A DNA stretch of 64,000 bases from Corynebacterium lactis (lineage in GTDB: Bacteria > Actinomycetota > Actinomycetes > Mycobacteriales > Mycobacteriaceae): positions 682,001 through 746,000 of the forward strand of contig NZ_ULHE01000001.1 in assembly GCF_900519355.1 (NCBI RefSeq), given 5' to 3'. Every line of letters starts with the position of its first letter. Within the stretch, counting starts at the first letter, position 1. The notes under the pieces are model-generated. The model made no database searches. It was not told the origin of the DNA and saw nothing but the letters and a program-made list of their open reading frames with translations. Of the stretch, positions 8,888 to 17,239 are shown one piece after another. Both the position numbers and the translations under genes were made by a program.

Positions 8888-10225
8888 TTGTTGCCGCACC
8901 GTCAGGGCCGAGGGCTTCGTCGTAAAGCGAAGTGCGAGTCTCCTACCGGGGCTCAGCCCGCGGGCGGTGACAGGGAGAGCGCCTATGCGGACGCGCGCAG
9001 GCAGCCCATCCCGCGGGAGATTTGGATCCTCGTTACCGCGGCGTTCAATATCGCGCTGGGCTTCGGACTGATTGCGCCGATTCTGCCGCAGTTCGCGCGC
9101 AGCTTCGATGTGGGCGTGTTCGCGGCGAGTTTCGTGGTCAGTTCGTTTTCCATCTTCCGCCTGATCTTCGCGCCGGCCTCTGGTGGGCTGGTGGACCGGC
9201 TGGGTTACCGGCGCACCTACCTGACGGGCATCAGCATCGTGGCGGTGTCGACGCTGCTGGTCGGTGTCGCTCAGAACTACTGGCAGCTCCTGGCATTCCG
9301 CGCCCTCGGTGGCATCGGCTCGACCATGTTCACGGTCTCGGCGATGGGGCTCATTGTTCGCATCTCGCCACCGGCCATCCGCGGCAAGAGCTCCGCGGCC
9401 TACGGTTCGGCATTCCTGCTGGGCAACGTTTTCGGGCCGATGATCGGCGCGGTCATGGGCGCGTGGGGCCTGCGCGTGCCCTTCTTCATCTACGGCGGGG
9501 CGCTGATCGCGGCGACCATCATCGTCGCGGTGATGCTCAGTGAGGAGCATCTGCGCCACGTGGTACCCAAGCGTACGTCGCCGGTGCTGAAATTCTCCGA
9601 GGCGATTGGCGACTCCGCCTACCGCAGCGCGCTGGTTGGGGCCTTCGCCAACGGCTGGTCCAACTTTGGTGTGCGCGTCGCCATCGTGCCGCTGTTCGCC
9701 GCGGCGACCTTCTCGCACGTGGCCGGGGGAGCGCAGGCCGATTCCGGAGCCGTCACTGCAACCGCCACCGCGGGGCTTGCGCTGACCGCATTCGCTCTGG
9801 GCAACGTCTCGGCGCTGCAATTTTCGGGTCGGCTATCGGACCGCATCGGACGCAAGCCGCTCCTCATCGCAGGCCTTGCCATCAACGGCATCTTCACCGG
9901 CGCGATCGGCCTGACCTCCGGTGCGGTCGCCCTGCTCGCGCTCTCCGCGCTGGCCGGTTTTGGCGCCGGCATGATCAACCCCTCCCAGCAGGCCGTGCTT
10001 GCCGACGTCATCGGGGCCGACCGCCAGGGCGGCAAGGTGCTGGCCAACTTCCAGATGGCCCAGAACCTCGGCGCGATTTCGGGGCCGCTAATCGTCGGCG
10101 CCATCGTCGACGCCGCGGGCTTTACAGCGGGCTTCCTCGTCTGTGGCGCGATCTCGCTTATCGCGATGGTCGGCTGGATCTTCGGGCGCGAGACGCTGCC
10201 GGTCGCCGCGCCGGAGCAGGGGTAG
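8888..10225 (+). CDS. MFS transporter
   Basis: A 445-residue major facilitator superfamily permease. After a 45-residue hydrophilic N-terminus come twelve predicted hydrophobic segments. The loop between helices 2 and 3 carries the MFS signature-like GGLVDRLGYRRTYL, and the second half repeats it as GRLSDRIGRKPLL. The overall pattern fits a drug:H+ antiporter (DHA1-like), but the substrate is not inferable. TTG 8888 is the longest start, with AAGAAAGGA 8-16 bases upstream. It lies 55 bases after the methyltransferase; the sharp rise in GC at this point suggests the restriction island ends here. An 11-mer motif copy lies at 9997-10007. Confidence 0.85.
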   Translation: MLPHRQGRGLRRKAKCESPTGAQPAGGDRESAYADARRQPIPREIWILVTAAFNIALGFGLIAPILPQFARSFDVGVFAASFVVSSFSIFRLIFAPASGGLVDRLGYRRTYLTGISIVAVSTLLVGVAQNYWQLLAFRALGGIGSTMFTVSAMGLIVRISPPAIRGKSSAAYGSAFLLGNVFGPMIGAVMGAWGLRVPFFIYGGALIAATIIVAVMLSEEHLRHVVPKRTSPVLKFSEAIGDSAYRSALVGAFANGWSNFGVRVAIVPLFAAATFSHVAGGAQADSGAVTATATAGLALTAFALGNVSALQFSGRLSDRIGRKPLLIAGLAINGIFTGAIGLTSGAVALLALSALAGFGAGMINPSQQAVLADVIGADRQGGKVLANFQMAQNLGAISGPLIVGAIVDAAGFTAGFLVCGAISLIAMVGWIFGRETLPVAAPEQG

Positions 10226-10238
10226 CAGGGAAGGGGAG

Positions 10239-11228
10239 CTACTTCTTCGCGTCCAGGCGGCGACAAATAGCCACGTACATCGCGCCGGTGATGTTGTGCA
10301 CCACCGCGGCGACCGCGCCCGGAAGCGCTGCCTCCGGGGTGAAGAACTTCGCCGCCATGCCGGAGGACAGGCCGGCCGATTGCGTGCCGACCTCCACCGC
10401 AACGGTGCGCTTCGCCGACGTCGGCATGCCGACCATCTGGCCCGCCAGGTAGCCGAGCACGTAGCCCAGCACGTTGTGGACAATCACGGCGACAAACACG
10501 ATCAGGCCGATCTTGGCCAGGGATTCCGCGTTCTTGGCAACTGCGCCGAAGACCACGCCGCCGATGCCGAGGATGGAAATCCACGGCAGAATCGGCAGGA
10601 TCTTGTTGATGAAGGAGTCCGCCACGAAGCGGATAACCAGGCCTCCGACGACCGGCAGGAGTACCGTCTGGCACAGCGTCCATGCCATGCCCCAACCGTC
10701 GACCTCGGTGTGGGCGTCGGCAAGCACCAGCATGAGGAATGGCGTCATGATCGGAGAGATCAGGGTAGAGACGCTGGTCATGGCCACCGAGAGTGCCACG
10801 TCGCCGCGGGAGAGGTACGCGATGACGTTCGACGAGGTGCCGCCCGGGACGGAGCCCAGCATCAGCAGGCCGACGGCCAATGCCGGGTTGAGGCCCAGAA
10901 GCTTTGCGACGGCGATAGCGAGCAGGGGCATAATCACGAACTGCGCGACAACACCGAAGAGGATGGCCAGCGGGCGCTTCGCCACCTGCTTAAAGTCCGG
11001 GATGGTCAGTGTCAGGCCCATGCCGAACATGATGATCATCAGGAAATAGGTGATGTAGCCGGTCAGAGGCAGGAACGGGCCGGGCACGTAGAAGGCGAGG
11101 GCCGAGCCGGCGAGGATGAAAGCCGGGAAGGCGAGGACCTCGAAGGTGGCGGCGGCCTTTGACGGCTCGCCGTCGTGCAGGGGCTGATTCTGTGCAGGAG
11201 CGGACTGCTCGGGTGTGGAGATGGACAT
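10239..11228 (-). CDS. Bile acid:sodium symporter (BASS) family transporter
   Basis: A 329-residue membrane protein with about nine to ten hydrophobic segments. Family features are FGMGLTLTIPDF after helix 2 and GSVPGGTSSNVIAYLSRGD in the first discontinuous helix, with a second conserved region VEVGTQSAGLSSGMAAKFF. Bacterial members import pantoate, keto-acids or other organic anions with sodium; which one applies here cannot be told. ATG 11228 is supported by GGTTTC(TTTCC) spacing only weakly. It converges with the MFS gene (13 bases between stops) and is divergent from the DctA-type gene across a 416-base spacer. Confidence 0.85.
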   Translation of the reverse strand: MSISTPEQSAPAQNQPLHDGEPSKAAATFEVLAFPAFILAGSALAFYVPGPFLPLTGYITYFLMIIMFGMGLTLTIPDFKQVAKRPLAILFGVVAQFVIMPLLAIAVAKLLGLNPALAVGLLMLGSVPGGTSSNVIAYLSRGDVALSVAMTSVSTLISPIMTPFLMLVLADAHTEVDGWGMAWTLCQTVLLPVVGGLVIRFVADSFINKILPILPWISILGIGGVVFGAVAKNAESLAKIGLIVFVAVIVHNVLGYVLGYLAGQMVGMPTSAKRTVAVEVGTQSAGLSSGMAAKFFTPEAALPGAVAAVVHNITGAMYVAICRRLDAKK

Positions 11229-11644
11229 GGGGAAAGAAACCTTGATGCGAATTTGAGTAGCGATGTGTCCCCGGAGCTCGCTGAGGCTTTCGGCTGGGTG
11301 TGCCGAGGCAATCCGCTAGTGCGGGCCTAGAAACACGTGAGAGTAGAAATTGGTGTGCGGAAAAGCTAAACGCTTACCCTGTGGGAATCTCAAGGCAGTT
11401 ACCCCAAAAAGGGTGAAATACTTTGGGGGTGAGCAGGGGTTTCGTGTTCGGAAAGTGGGGGAGGCGCGTAGCGACTACTAAGAAATTCTTAGTTAGCGTA
11501 GTTTCGGTCGTGTACGCCCGAAAAGTGGGTGTATGGCCATAGATCAGTCACTGCGAGAAGGTTTTGTCGCGACTTTGCTCGGCAAGCTGCTGAATCGTTT
11601 CAAAGGCGTTTTACCAAAACGAGGTATCTCGAAAAGAGGACACC
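11229..11644. promoter_or_regulatory. Divergent intergenic region with two palindromes
   Basis: This 416-base spacer separates the BASS and DctA-type genes and holds no convincing ORF. It contains ACCCCAAA...TTTGGGGGT (about 11401-11431) and a perfect palindrome ACTAAGAA-A-TTCTTAGT at 11477-11493. These are good candidates for operator sites controlling one or both organic-acid transporters. No regulator gene is adjacent. Confidence 0.45.
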
Positions 11645-13099
11645 ATGGCTGAGAACTATCAGACCACCGGCCGCGAGGGCGGCCCCGTGCTCCCGGCATC
11701 GTCACCCCAGATTGCCGAGCCGAAGAAACCACGCAAAGACCGCACCCACTGGCTCTACATTGGCGTCATCATCGCCGTAGTCGCGGGCGTCGCACTCGGC
11801 CTGCTGGCCCCCGGCGTTGCGGTGAAGTTGAAGCCGCTGGGCACCATGTTCGTCAACATGATCAAGATGATGATTCCAGCGGTCATCTTCTGCACAATCG
11901 TGCTCGGCATTGGCTCGGTGCGTGCGGCGGCGTCCGTCGGTAAGGCGGGCAGCCTGGCGCTGGCCTACTTCATCACGATGTCAACGTTCGCGCTGGCTGT
12001 GGGCCTGTTTGTTGGCAACCTGATTGAGCCGGGCAACGGCCTGAACATCGAGGCGCACAAGGGCGCGGCCAGCGAGTTTGTGAAGAACGCCGAGCACGCA
12101 GACGGCATCGTCGGGTTCATCCAGTCGATTATCCCGGAGACCGTCTTCTCGGCGCTGACCTCCGGGTCTGTGCTGCAGACCCTGTTCATCGCCCTGCTCG
12201 CGGGCTTCGCAATCCAGAGCCTGGGCAAGGCGGGCGAGCCGGTTCTCAAGGGTATCGCCCACTTGCAGAAGGTCGTCTTCAAGATGCTGGCCATGATCCT
12301 GTGGCTGGCCCCCATCGGCGCATTCGGCGCGATGGCCGCGGTCGTCGGCGCTACCGGCTGGGCAGCGGTGAAGGAACTGGCCATCCTGATGCTGGCCTTC
12401 TACATCACCTGTGTCCTGTTCATCTTCATCGTCCTCGGCCTGATCCTGAAGATCGGCGCCGGCTTCAATATCTTCAAGCTGCTGCGCTACCTCGGCCGCG
12501 AACTGCTGCTGATCGTGGCGACGTCCTCCTCCGAGTCCGCGCTGCCGAACCTCATGCGCAAGATGGAGCACGCCGGCGTTGACAAGTCCACCGTCGGCAT
12601 CGTCGTGCCGACCGGCTACTCCTTCAACCTCGACGGCACCGCCATCTACCTGACCATGGCCTCCATCTTCATCGCCGACGCCATGAACAAGCCAATGAGC
12701 ATCAGCGAGCAGATCGGCCTGCTGGTCTTCATGATCATCGCCTCCAAGGGCGCCGCGGGCGTCACCGGCGCAGGCATCGCAACCCTCGCCGCAGGCCTCC
12801 ACTCGCACCGCCCCGAGCTTCTCGACGGCGTGGGCGTAATCGTCGGTATCGACCGCTTTATGTCCGAGGCCCGAGCCCTGACCAACTTCTGCGGTAACGC
12901 TGTCGCGACCCTTCTGGTCGGCCGCTGGACCCACTCCATCGACCGCGACCGCGTACACCAGGTGCTCGACGGCAAGCTGCCCTACGTCGACACCGAGGTG
13001 GACAGCCACGTGAATATGGCCTACCCGAACGTGACCAACCCTGCCACGGCGACGCTGCAGCCGACGCCTCAGATCGACCTGGAGCAGTACAAGCACTAG
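11645..13099 (+). CDS. dctA: Dicarboxylate/amino acid:cation symporter (DctA/GltP family)
   Basis: A 484-residue DAACS-family transporter. The first hydrophobic helix begins near residue 36. Family landmarks are ATSSSESALPNLMRKME (the serine-rich re-entrant loop HP1), PTGYSFNLDGTAIYLTMA (helix 7, with the NLDGT variant of NMDGT), the HP2 region around KGAAGVTGAGIATLA, and RFMSEARALTNFCGNAVATLLVGRW (helix 8). The RFMSEARA...GN pattern is typical of C4-dicarboxylate members, so succinate/fumarate/malate import is likely. ATG 11645 follows GAAAAGAGGA at ideal spacing. A terminator follows at 13126-13176. The upstream palindrome is a possible operator. Confidence 0.85.
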   Translation: MAENYQTTGREGGPVLPASSPQIAEPKKPRKDRTHWLYIGVIIAVVAGVALGLLAPGVAVKLKPLGTMFVNMIKMMIPAVIFCTIVLGIGSVRAAASVGKAGSLALAYFITMSTFALAVGLFVGNLIEPGNGLNIEAHKGAASEFVKNAEHADGIVGFIQSIIPETVFSALTSGSVLQTLFIALLAGFAIQSLGKAGEPVLKGIAHLQKVVFKMLAMILWLAPIGAFGAMAAVVGATGWAAVKELAILMLAFYITCVLFIFIVLGLILKIGAGFNIFKLLRYLGRELLLIVATSSSESALPNLMRKMEHAGVDKSTVGIVVPTGYSFNLDGTAIYLTMASIFIADAMNKPMSISEQIGLLVFMIIASKGAAGVTGAGIATLAAGLHSHRPELLDGVGVIVGIDRFMSEARALTNFCGNAVATLLVGRWTHSIDRDRVHQVLDGKLPYVDTEVDSHVNMAYPNVTNPATATLQPTPQIDLEQYKH

Positions 13100-13125
13100 G
13101 AAATTGCGGGTAATTGCGGGAAATC

Positions 13126-13176
13126 AGCGCCGTGGGAGGCGTCGTCAAGCGAAGGCGACCTTCCCCCGGCGCTTTT
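13126..13176 (+). terminator. Terminator after dctA
   Basis: AGCGCCG (13126-13132) pairs with CGGCGCT (13167-13173), extended inward by GGGAGG against CTTCCC, and ends in TTTT. Confidence 0.65.
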
Positions 13177-13566
13177 CGCATTTGCCGGGAAGGGCGGGTG
13201 ACCAAGGGCTGTGAGATGCGTTACTCGAATGGTTTTTTGGGGCTCACACGCGTAGCGTAAGCAGGCGGTGTGAAAACCGGCGCCAACGTCGCGCCGGAGA
13301 CGAGCAACGGTAGAAAATTCCCTGGTGGAATACCTGAAAGTGCGCGAGATTCCACGCCGGAACCCCCGACTGAGAAAAACAGGGGACAGGCGTGGCTTTT
13401 TCATTTCAACAATGTGCGCAATTGGGCGAGAACATGAGGGTGCCGAACTGCGGGCACTGACAAAGAAAAATACGTGATTGGGCGGGTCAAGATGTGCGAC
13501 CCAAATGGTGAGAAAACAACTGTGAACAATGAGTGTGTGGGCGAGATGGCCCAGGAAGAGCCCCAA
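13177..13566 (+). promoter_or_regulatory. Long leader of the DEAD-box helicase gene
   Basis: About 390 bases separate the dctA terminator from the chosen helicase start. An inverted repeat GTGGAAT/ATTCCAC lies at 13325-13331 and 13349-13355. Alternative in-frame starts exist at 13474 (GTG) and 13546 (ATG). Long structured leaders are known for cold-shock DEAD-box genes in other bacteria; that this one works so is inference. Confidence 0.35.
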
Positions 13567-15771
13567 ATGGCTGATAATGAAATGAATGTAAACGGCGACG
13601 AGATCCGCGAGGACCAGAATGTGGAGGTCCGCGAAGAGGCGGACAACAATGCGGGCGAGGCTCCGGCGCAGGCCGTAGAAGCAAGCTCCGTGGCCGAGGC
13701 CGAACTGGCTGAGACGGCCGAGAAGGCCGAGCAGACTGAGGTTGCTCAGGCCACTGGCGAAAACAACGACGCCGACGACGAGGACGACACCGTCGGCTTC
13801 GACCAGCTGGACCTAACCGATGAGATCGTGCGCGCGGTGCGCAAGGTCGGCTTTGAAAAGCCGTCGCCGATTCAGGCGGCAACCATCCCGACGCTGATGA
13901 GCGGCCGCGACGTGGTCGGCCTGGCGCAGACCGGTACCGGTAAGACCGCGGCGTTCGCACTGCCGATCCTGGCGCGCATCGACCGCGACGTCCGCGCCCC
14001 GCAGGCCCTGGTGCTCGCGCCGACCCGCGAGCTCGCGCTGCAGGTGGCGGACTCCTTCCAGTCCTTCGCAGACCACCTGGGCAAGATCCACGTCCTGCCG
14101 ATCTACGGCGGCCAGTCCTACGGCGTGCAGCTCTCCGGCCTGCGCCGTGGCGCCCAGATCATCGTCGGCACCCCGGGCCGCGTCATCGACCACCTGGAGA
14201 AGGGCTCGCTGGATATCTCCGGCCTGCGCTTCCTGGTGCTCGACGAGGCCGACGAGATGCTGCAGATGGGCTTCCAGGAGGACGTCGAGCGCATCCTCGC
14301 CGACACTCCGGACGAGAAGCAGGTCGCCCTGTTCTCGGCAACCATGCCGGCCGCGATCCGCCGCCTGTCCAAGCAGTACCTGACCGATCCGGAAGAGATC
14401 ACGGTCAAGTCGCAGACCCGCACCGCGGACAACATCCGCCAGCGCTTCCTGATGGTCAGCCACCGCAACAAGCTCGACGCCCTGACCCGAATCCTCGAGG
14501 TCGAGGAGTTCGAGGCCATGATTATGTTCGTGCGCACCAAGCACGAGACCGAGGAGCTGGCCGAGAAGCTGCGCGCCCGCGGATTCTCCGCGGCCGCCAT
14601 CAACGGCGACATCCCGCAGACCCTGCGCGAGCGCACCATCGACCAGCTAAAGGACGGTCGCCTGGACATCCTGGTGGCCACCGACGTCGCCGCCCGCGGC
14701 CTGGACGTCGACCGCATCTCGCACGTGGTCAACTTCGACATTCCGCACGACACCGAGTCCTACGTCCACCGCATCGGCCGCACGGGCCGCGCGGGCCGCT
14801 CCGGCGAGGCGCTGCTCTTTGTCACCCCGCGCGAGGGACGCCTGCTGCGCTCCATCGAGCGCGCCACCAAGTCGCAGCTCCACGAGATGAAGCTGCCGAC
14901 GGTCGACGAGGTCAACGACTCCCGCAAGCAGAAGTTCTCCGACGACCTCACCGAGGCCCTGGCGGACCCGCAGGTCCCGGTCTTCCGCGAGCTGATCGAG
15001 GAGTACGCAGAGGAGCACGACACCCCGCTGGTGGACATCGCCGCAGCCATCGCCGCTCAGGCTCAGTCCGGCGAGTTCCTGATGAAGGAGCCGCCGCGTC
15101 ACCGCCGCGACGACCGCCGTGGCAACGACAGAGACCGCGACCGCTTCGAGCGCGACCGTGGCCGTGGCGGGCGCGACGGCCGCTCCCGTGGCGTGCGCGG
15201 CGAAGGCAAGCGCGTCGAGCAGGTGGACTTCAACCGCGAGGGCATGACCACTTACCGCATCAACGTCGGCCGCCGCCAGCACGTGCGTCCGGGAGCCATC
15301 GTGGGTGCAATTGCCAACGAGGGCGGTCTGTCCTCGAAGGACTTTGGACACATCGACATCCGCGGAGACCACACCCTGGTCGAGCTTCCGTCCAACCTGC
15401 CGCAGCAGGTCCTCGATAACCTCTCGGACACCCGCATCTCCGGACAGCTCATCGGCCTGCAGGTCGACGACGGAACCTCGGTTGACGACGGCGACGACTA
15501 CCGCGGCGGACGCGGCCGTGGCGGCTACCGTGGTGACCGGGATCGCGATGACCGTGGCGGACGCGGCCGTGGCGGTTTCCGCGGCGGACGCGGTGGATTC
15601 CGCGGTGACCGGGACCGAGATCGCGACGATCGCGGTGGACGCGGCCGTGGCGGCTACCGGGGCGACCGGGATCGCGATGACCGCGGCGGCCGCGGGGGCT
15701 ACCGTGGCGACCGGGACGACCGTGGTTTCCGCGGTGACCGTGGCGATCGCGGAGGCCGTGGCCGGCGCTAG
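13567..15771 (+). CDS. deaD: DEAD-box ATP-dependent RNA helicase (DeaD/CsdA-like) with RGG tail
   Basis: A 734-residue RNA helicase. ATG 13567 is preferred because AGGAAG lies 9 bases upstream. An acidic Ala/Glu-rich tail (residues 1-75) leads into FDQLDLTDEIV, the Q motif (GFEKPSPIQ), motif I AQTGTGKTA (near 118), motif II LDEADEML (near 224), motif III SAT and motif VI HRIGRTGRAGR. Residues about 560-636 form a DbpA-type RNA-binding domain (TYRINVGRRQHVRPG to GLQVDD). The last 90 residues are repeats of RGG, RGDRD and RGRGG, which bind RNA nonspecifically. The family unwinds rRNA and mRNA during ribosome assembly and cold adaptation. The low-complexity tail is intact. Confidence 0.92.
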   Translation: MADNEMNVNGDEIREDQNVEVREEADNNAGEAPAQAVEASSVAEAELAETAEKAEQTEVAQATGENNDADDEDDTVGFDQLDLTDEIVRAVRKVGFEKPSPIQAATIPTLMSGRDVVGLAQTGTGKTAAFALPILARIDRDVRAPQALVLAPTRELALQVADSFQSFADHLGKIHVLPIYGGQSYGVQLSGLRRGAQIIVGTPGRVIDHLEKGSLDISGLRFLVLDEADEMLQMGFQEDVERILADTPDEKQVALFSATMPAAIRRLSKQYLTDPEEITVKSQTRTADNIRQRFLMVSHRNKLDALTRILEVEEFEAMIMFVRTKHETEELAEKLRARGFSAAAINGDIPQTLRERTIDQLKDGRLDILVATDVAARGLDVDRISHVVNFDIPHDTESYVHRIGRTGRAGRSGEALLFVTPREGRLLRSIERATKSQLHEMKLPTVDEVNDSRKQKFSDDLTEALADPQVPVFRELIEEYAEEHDTPLVDIAAAIAAQAQSGEFLMKEPPRHRRDDRRGNDRDRDRFERDRGRGGRDGRSRGVRGEGKRVEQVDFNREGMTTYRINVGRRQHVRPGAIVGAIANEGGLSSKDFGHIDIRGDHTLVELPSNLPQQVLDNLSDTRISGQLIGLQVDDGTSVDDGDDYRGGRGRGGYRGDRDRDDRGGRGRGGFRGGRGGFRGDRDRDRDDRGGRGRGGYRGDRDRDDRGGRGGYRGDRDDRGFRGDRGDRGGRGRR

Positions 15772-15789
15772 GAACACGTAGGCACAACA

Positions 15790-15861
15790 AAAGCCGGGCC
15801 CGGGAAGGAAAGGGAAGTGCTGCTTGGAGCAGCCACGCCTTTTCTTCCGGGGCCCGGCTTT
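15790..15861. terminator. Bidirectional terminator between the helicase and a membrane-protein gene
   Basis: AAAGCCGGGCCC (15790-15801) is perfectly complementary to GGGCCCGGCTTT (15850-15861) around a 48-base loop with its own GCTGCTTGGAGCAGC hairpin. It ends in T-runs in both directions and serves two convergent genes. Confidence 0.75.
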
Positions 15862-15881
15862 CGTCGTAAAGCGTCAGAGAG

Positions 15882-16382
15882 TTAGACGAAGAACATCATC
15901 ACGGCGACGATGAACCACAGGGCGGAGAAGATGCCCGAGAACATCGCGAGCTGCTTCTTCTGCTTGTCCCAGTCCAGGCTCTCGGCCTTCGCGCGGCGCT
16001 CGGCGAACTCGGGGTCATCCGCGTCCTCGTCCTCATCGGCGACGCCGAGGCCGGCCATCATGATGCGCTGGCGCGGGATGATCAGGAAGAACAGCAGCGC
16101 CCAGGCGATGATCGCCAGCAGGATCGCGGCGTGCAGCAGGCCTTCCTTGACGTAGGTCGAAATATCCATGAACATCACGCCGAAGCCCAGCAGCGGAACC
16201 AGCAGCGACCACATGCCGTAGGTGCGCGAGATCGCGTGCATGGTGCGGGCGGCGCCAACGGTCCCGGCCTCGCCGCCGCGGGCTGCCAGGGCGAGCTTCG
16301 GGAACATGGAAATGGCGACGGTCACAGGTCCCAGCAGCAGGATTGCCGCCAGGACGTGGACCATAGTGACAACGTTGAACAC
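15882..16382 (-). CDS. Small multi-pass membrane protein, unknown function
   Basis: A 166-residue protein with four hydrophobic segments. GTG 16382 is chosen (MFNVVTMVHVLAAILLLGPV) because AGAAAGG lies 7 bases upstream; a longer frame from 16433 would add 17 residues with no ribosome site. Helix 1 has HVLAAILLLGP, which recalls DUF2269/CopD-like integral membrane proteins with a membrane His, but I am not sure. A hydrophilic acidic loop (ADEDEDADDPEFAERRAKAE) lies between helices 3 and 4. It converges with the helicase gene. No function is assigned. Confidence 0.7.
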   Translation of the reverse strand: MFNVVTMVHVLAAILLLGPVTVAISMFPKLALAARGGEAGTVGAARTMHAISRTYGMWSLLVPLLGFGVMFMDISTYVKEGLLHAAILLAIIAWALLFFLIIPRQRIMMAGLGVADEDEDADDPEFAERRAKAESLDWDKQKKQLAMFSGIFSALWFIVAVMMFFV

Positions 16383-16506
16383 GTCATACCTTTCTGAAAA
16401 ATCGGTGAGCCTCGATACCTTGACAGGGCGCAAAAATTGCCCCGGTCAACTTCCCAGGAGTTTCGCCTCTCCCGGGCGAGGGCCTGGAACTAACTTAACG
16501 GCAAAG

Positions 16507-17163
16507 TCACTTTTTCTCTATTCCGCATGCCGCAGCGAGCGCCTCCCAGTCCGACTCCGTCACCGCCAAATCCCATTTCAGGGCGACCGTTAGGTACCGG
16601 GCCGCGTACGTGCACCTCGCAGTTTTGTCGGGCATCCACTCGCCGGGTGTCGCGTCCCCCTTATCCCTATTGACCGAGCTGAGCGTGGGCACCAGGTTCG
16701 TTTCCGCGTCGTTGCCGAACTCCCTGCGCCGGGCCGAATCCCACGCGTAGGCGCCAAAATCCCACGCGGCCGCCAGCGGATAGACGTGATCGATGTCCAC
16801 CTCGTGGCTGACGACGCCGTCGCCGGTGTACGGATCGGCGATGGAGCGGTCGTCGGCAAGCGTGCAGCGCGAACCCCCAAACCACGCGACCAGCACCAGC
16901 CTGCGCGTATTGCAATCGGCCGGGCCTGCCCAGACGCCGAAGAGTTCGCGCTTGTAACCCGTCACCGTCGGCCGACTCTGAACCACGCGCACCCGCTCCA
17001 GTTGCTTGCCGACGGCCACGGCGTCGGCCCTGTCCGGTGCGGTGGACAGAGCACCGGGAAGGAAACGCGCGGCGAGAAACGCGATAGCGAAGGCGAGTGG
17101 TAACACGACGGCGAGGCGCTTTCGCGCAACGGGCGAAAGGGGTGGAGATAGAAAAACGCGCAT
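16507..17163 (-). CDS. Membrane-anchored or secreted HNH endonuclease-family protein
   Basis: A 218-residue protein with an N-terminal membrane anchor or uncleaved signal (residues about 15-37) and an extracytoplasmic HNH nuclease domain (DUF1524 type). The metal/His motif is VDIDHVYPLAAAWDFGA around residue 124, followed by NLVPTLSSVNRDKGDATPGEW, typical of this family. Cys pairs (CNTRR, CTLADD, CTYAARY, ACGIEK) suggest disulfides, as expected outside the cytoplasm. These proteins are annotated as secreted nucleases, but substrates are mostly untested. ATG 17163 lies inside the 3' arm of a putP terminator hairpin and has no clear ribosome site. It is downstream of putP on the same strand. 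Confidence 0.75.
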   Translation of the reverse strand: MRVFLSPPLSPVARKRLAVVLPLAFAIAFLAARFLPGALSTAPDRADAVAVGKQLERVRVVQSRPTVTGYKRELFGVWAGPADCNTRRLVLVAWFGGSRCTLADDRSIADPYTGDGVVSHEVDIDHVYPLAAAWDFGAYAWDSARRREFGNDAETNLVPTLSSVNRDKGDATPGEWMPDKTARCTYAARYLTVALKWDLAVTESDWEALAAACGIEKK

Positions 17164-17214
17164 ACTCTGATAGGCGCGAAAATCGGGTTTTCGGTTCCCT
17201 AGAGAGTATGCGCG
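17152..17214 (-). terminator. putP terminator overlapping the HNH start codon
   Basis: Read on the minus strand, CGCGCATACTCT and AGAGTATGCGCG form a perfect 12-base stem with an inner stem CGAAAA/TTTTCG, followed by TTTTT. The ATG of the HNH gene lies within the 3' arm. Confidence 0.65.
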
Positions 17215-17239
17215 GGGGTAGGCGCGAGGCGGGGAGTGG

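Noticed and set aside
15500..15771. Repeated GGC/CGT units resembling a repeat array or CRISPR
   Set aside because: These are the codons of the RGG/RGDRD tail of the helicase; spacing and identity do not fit an array.
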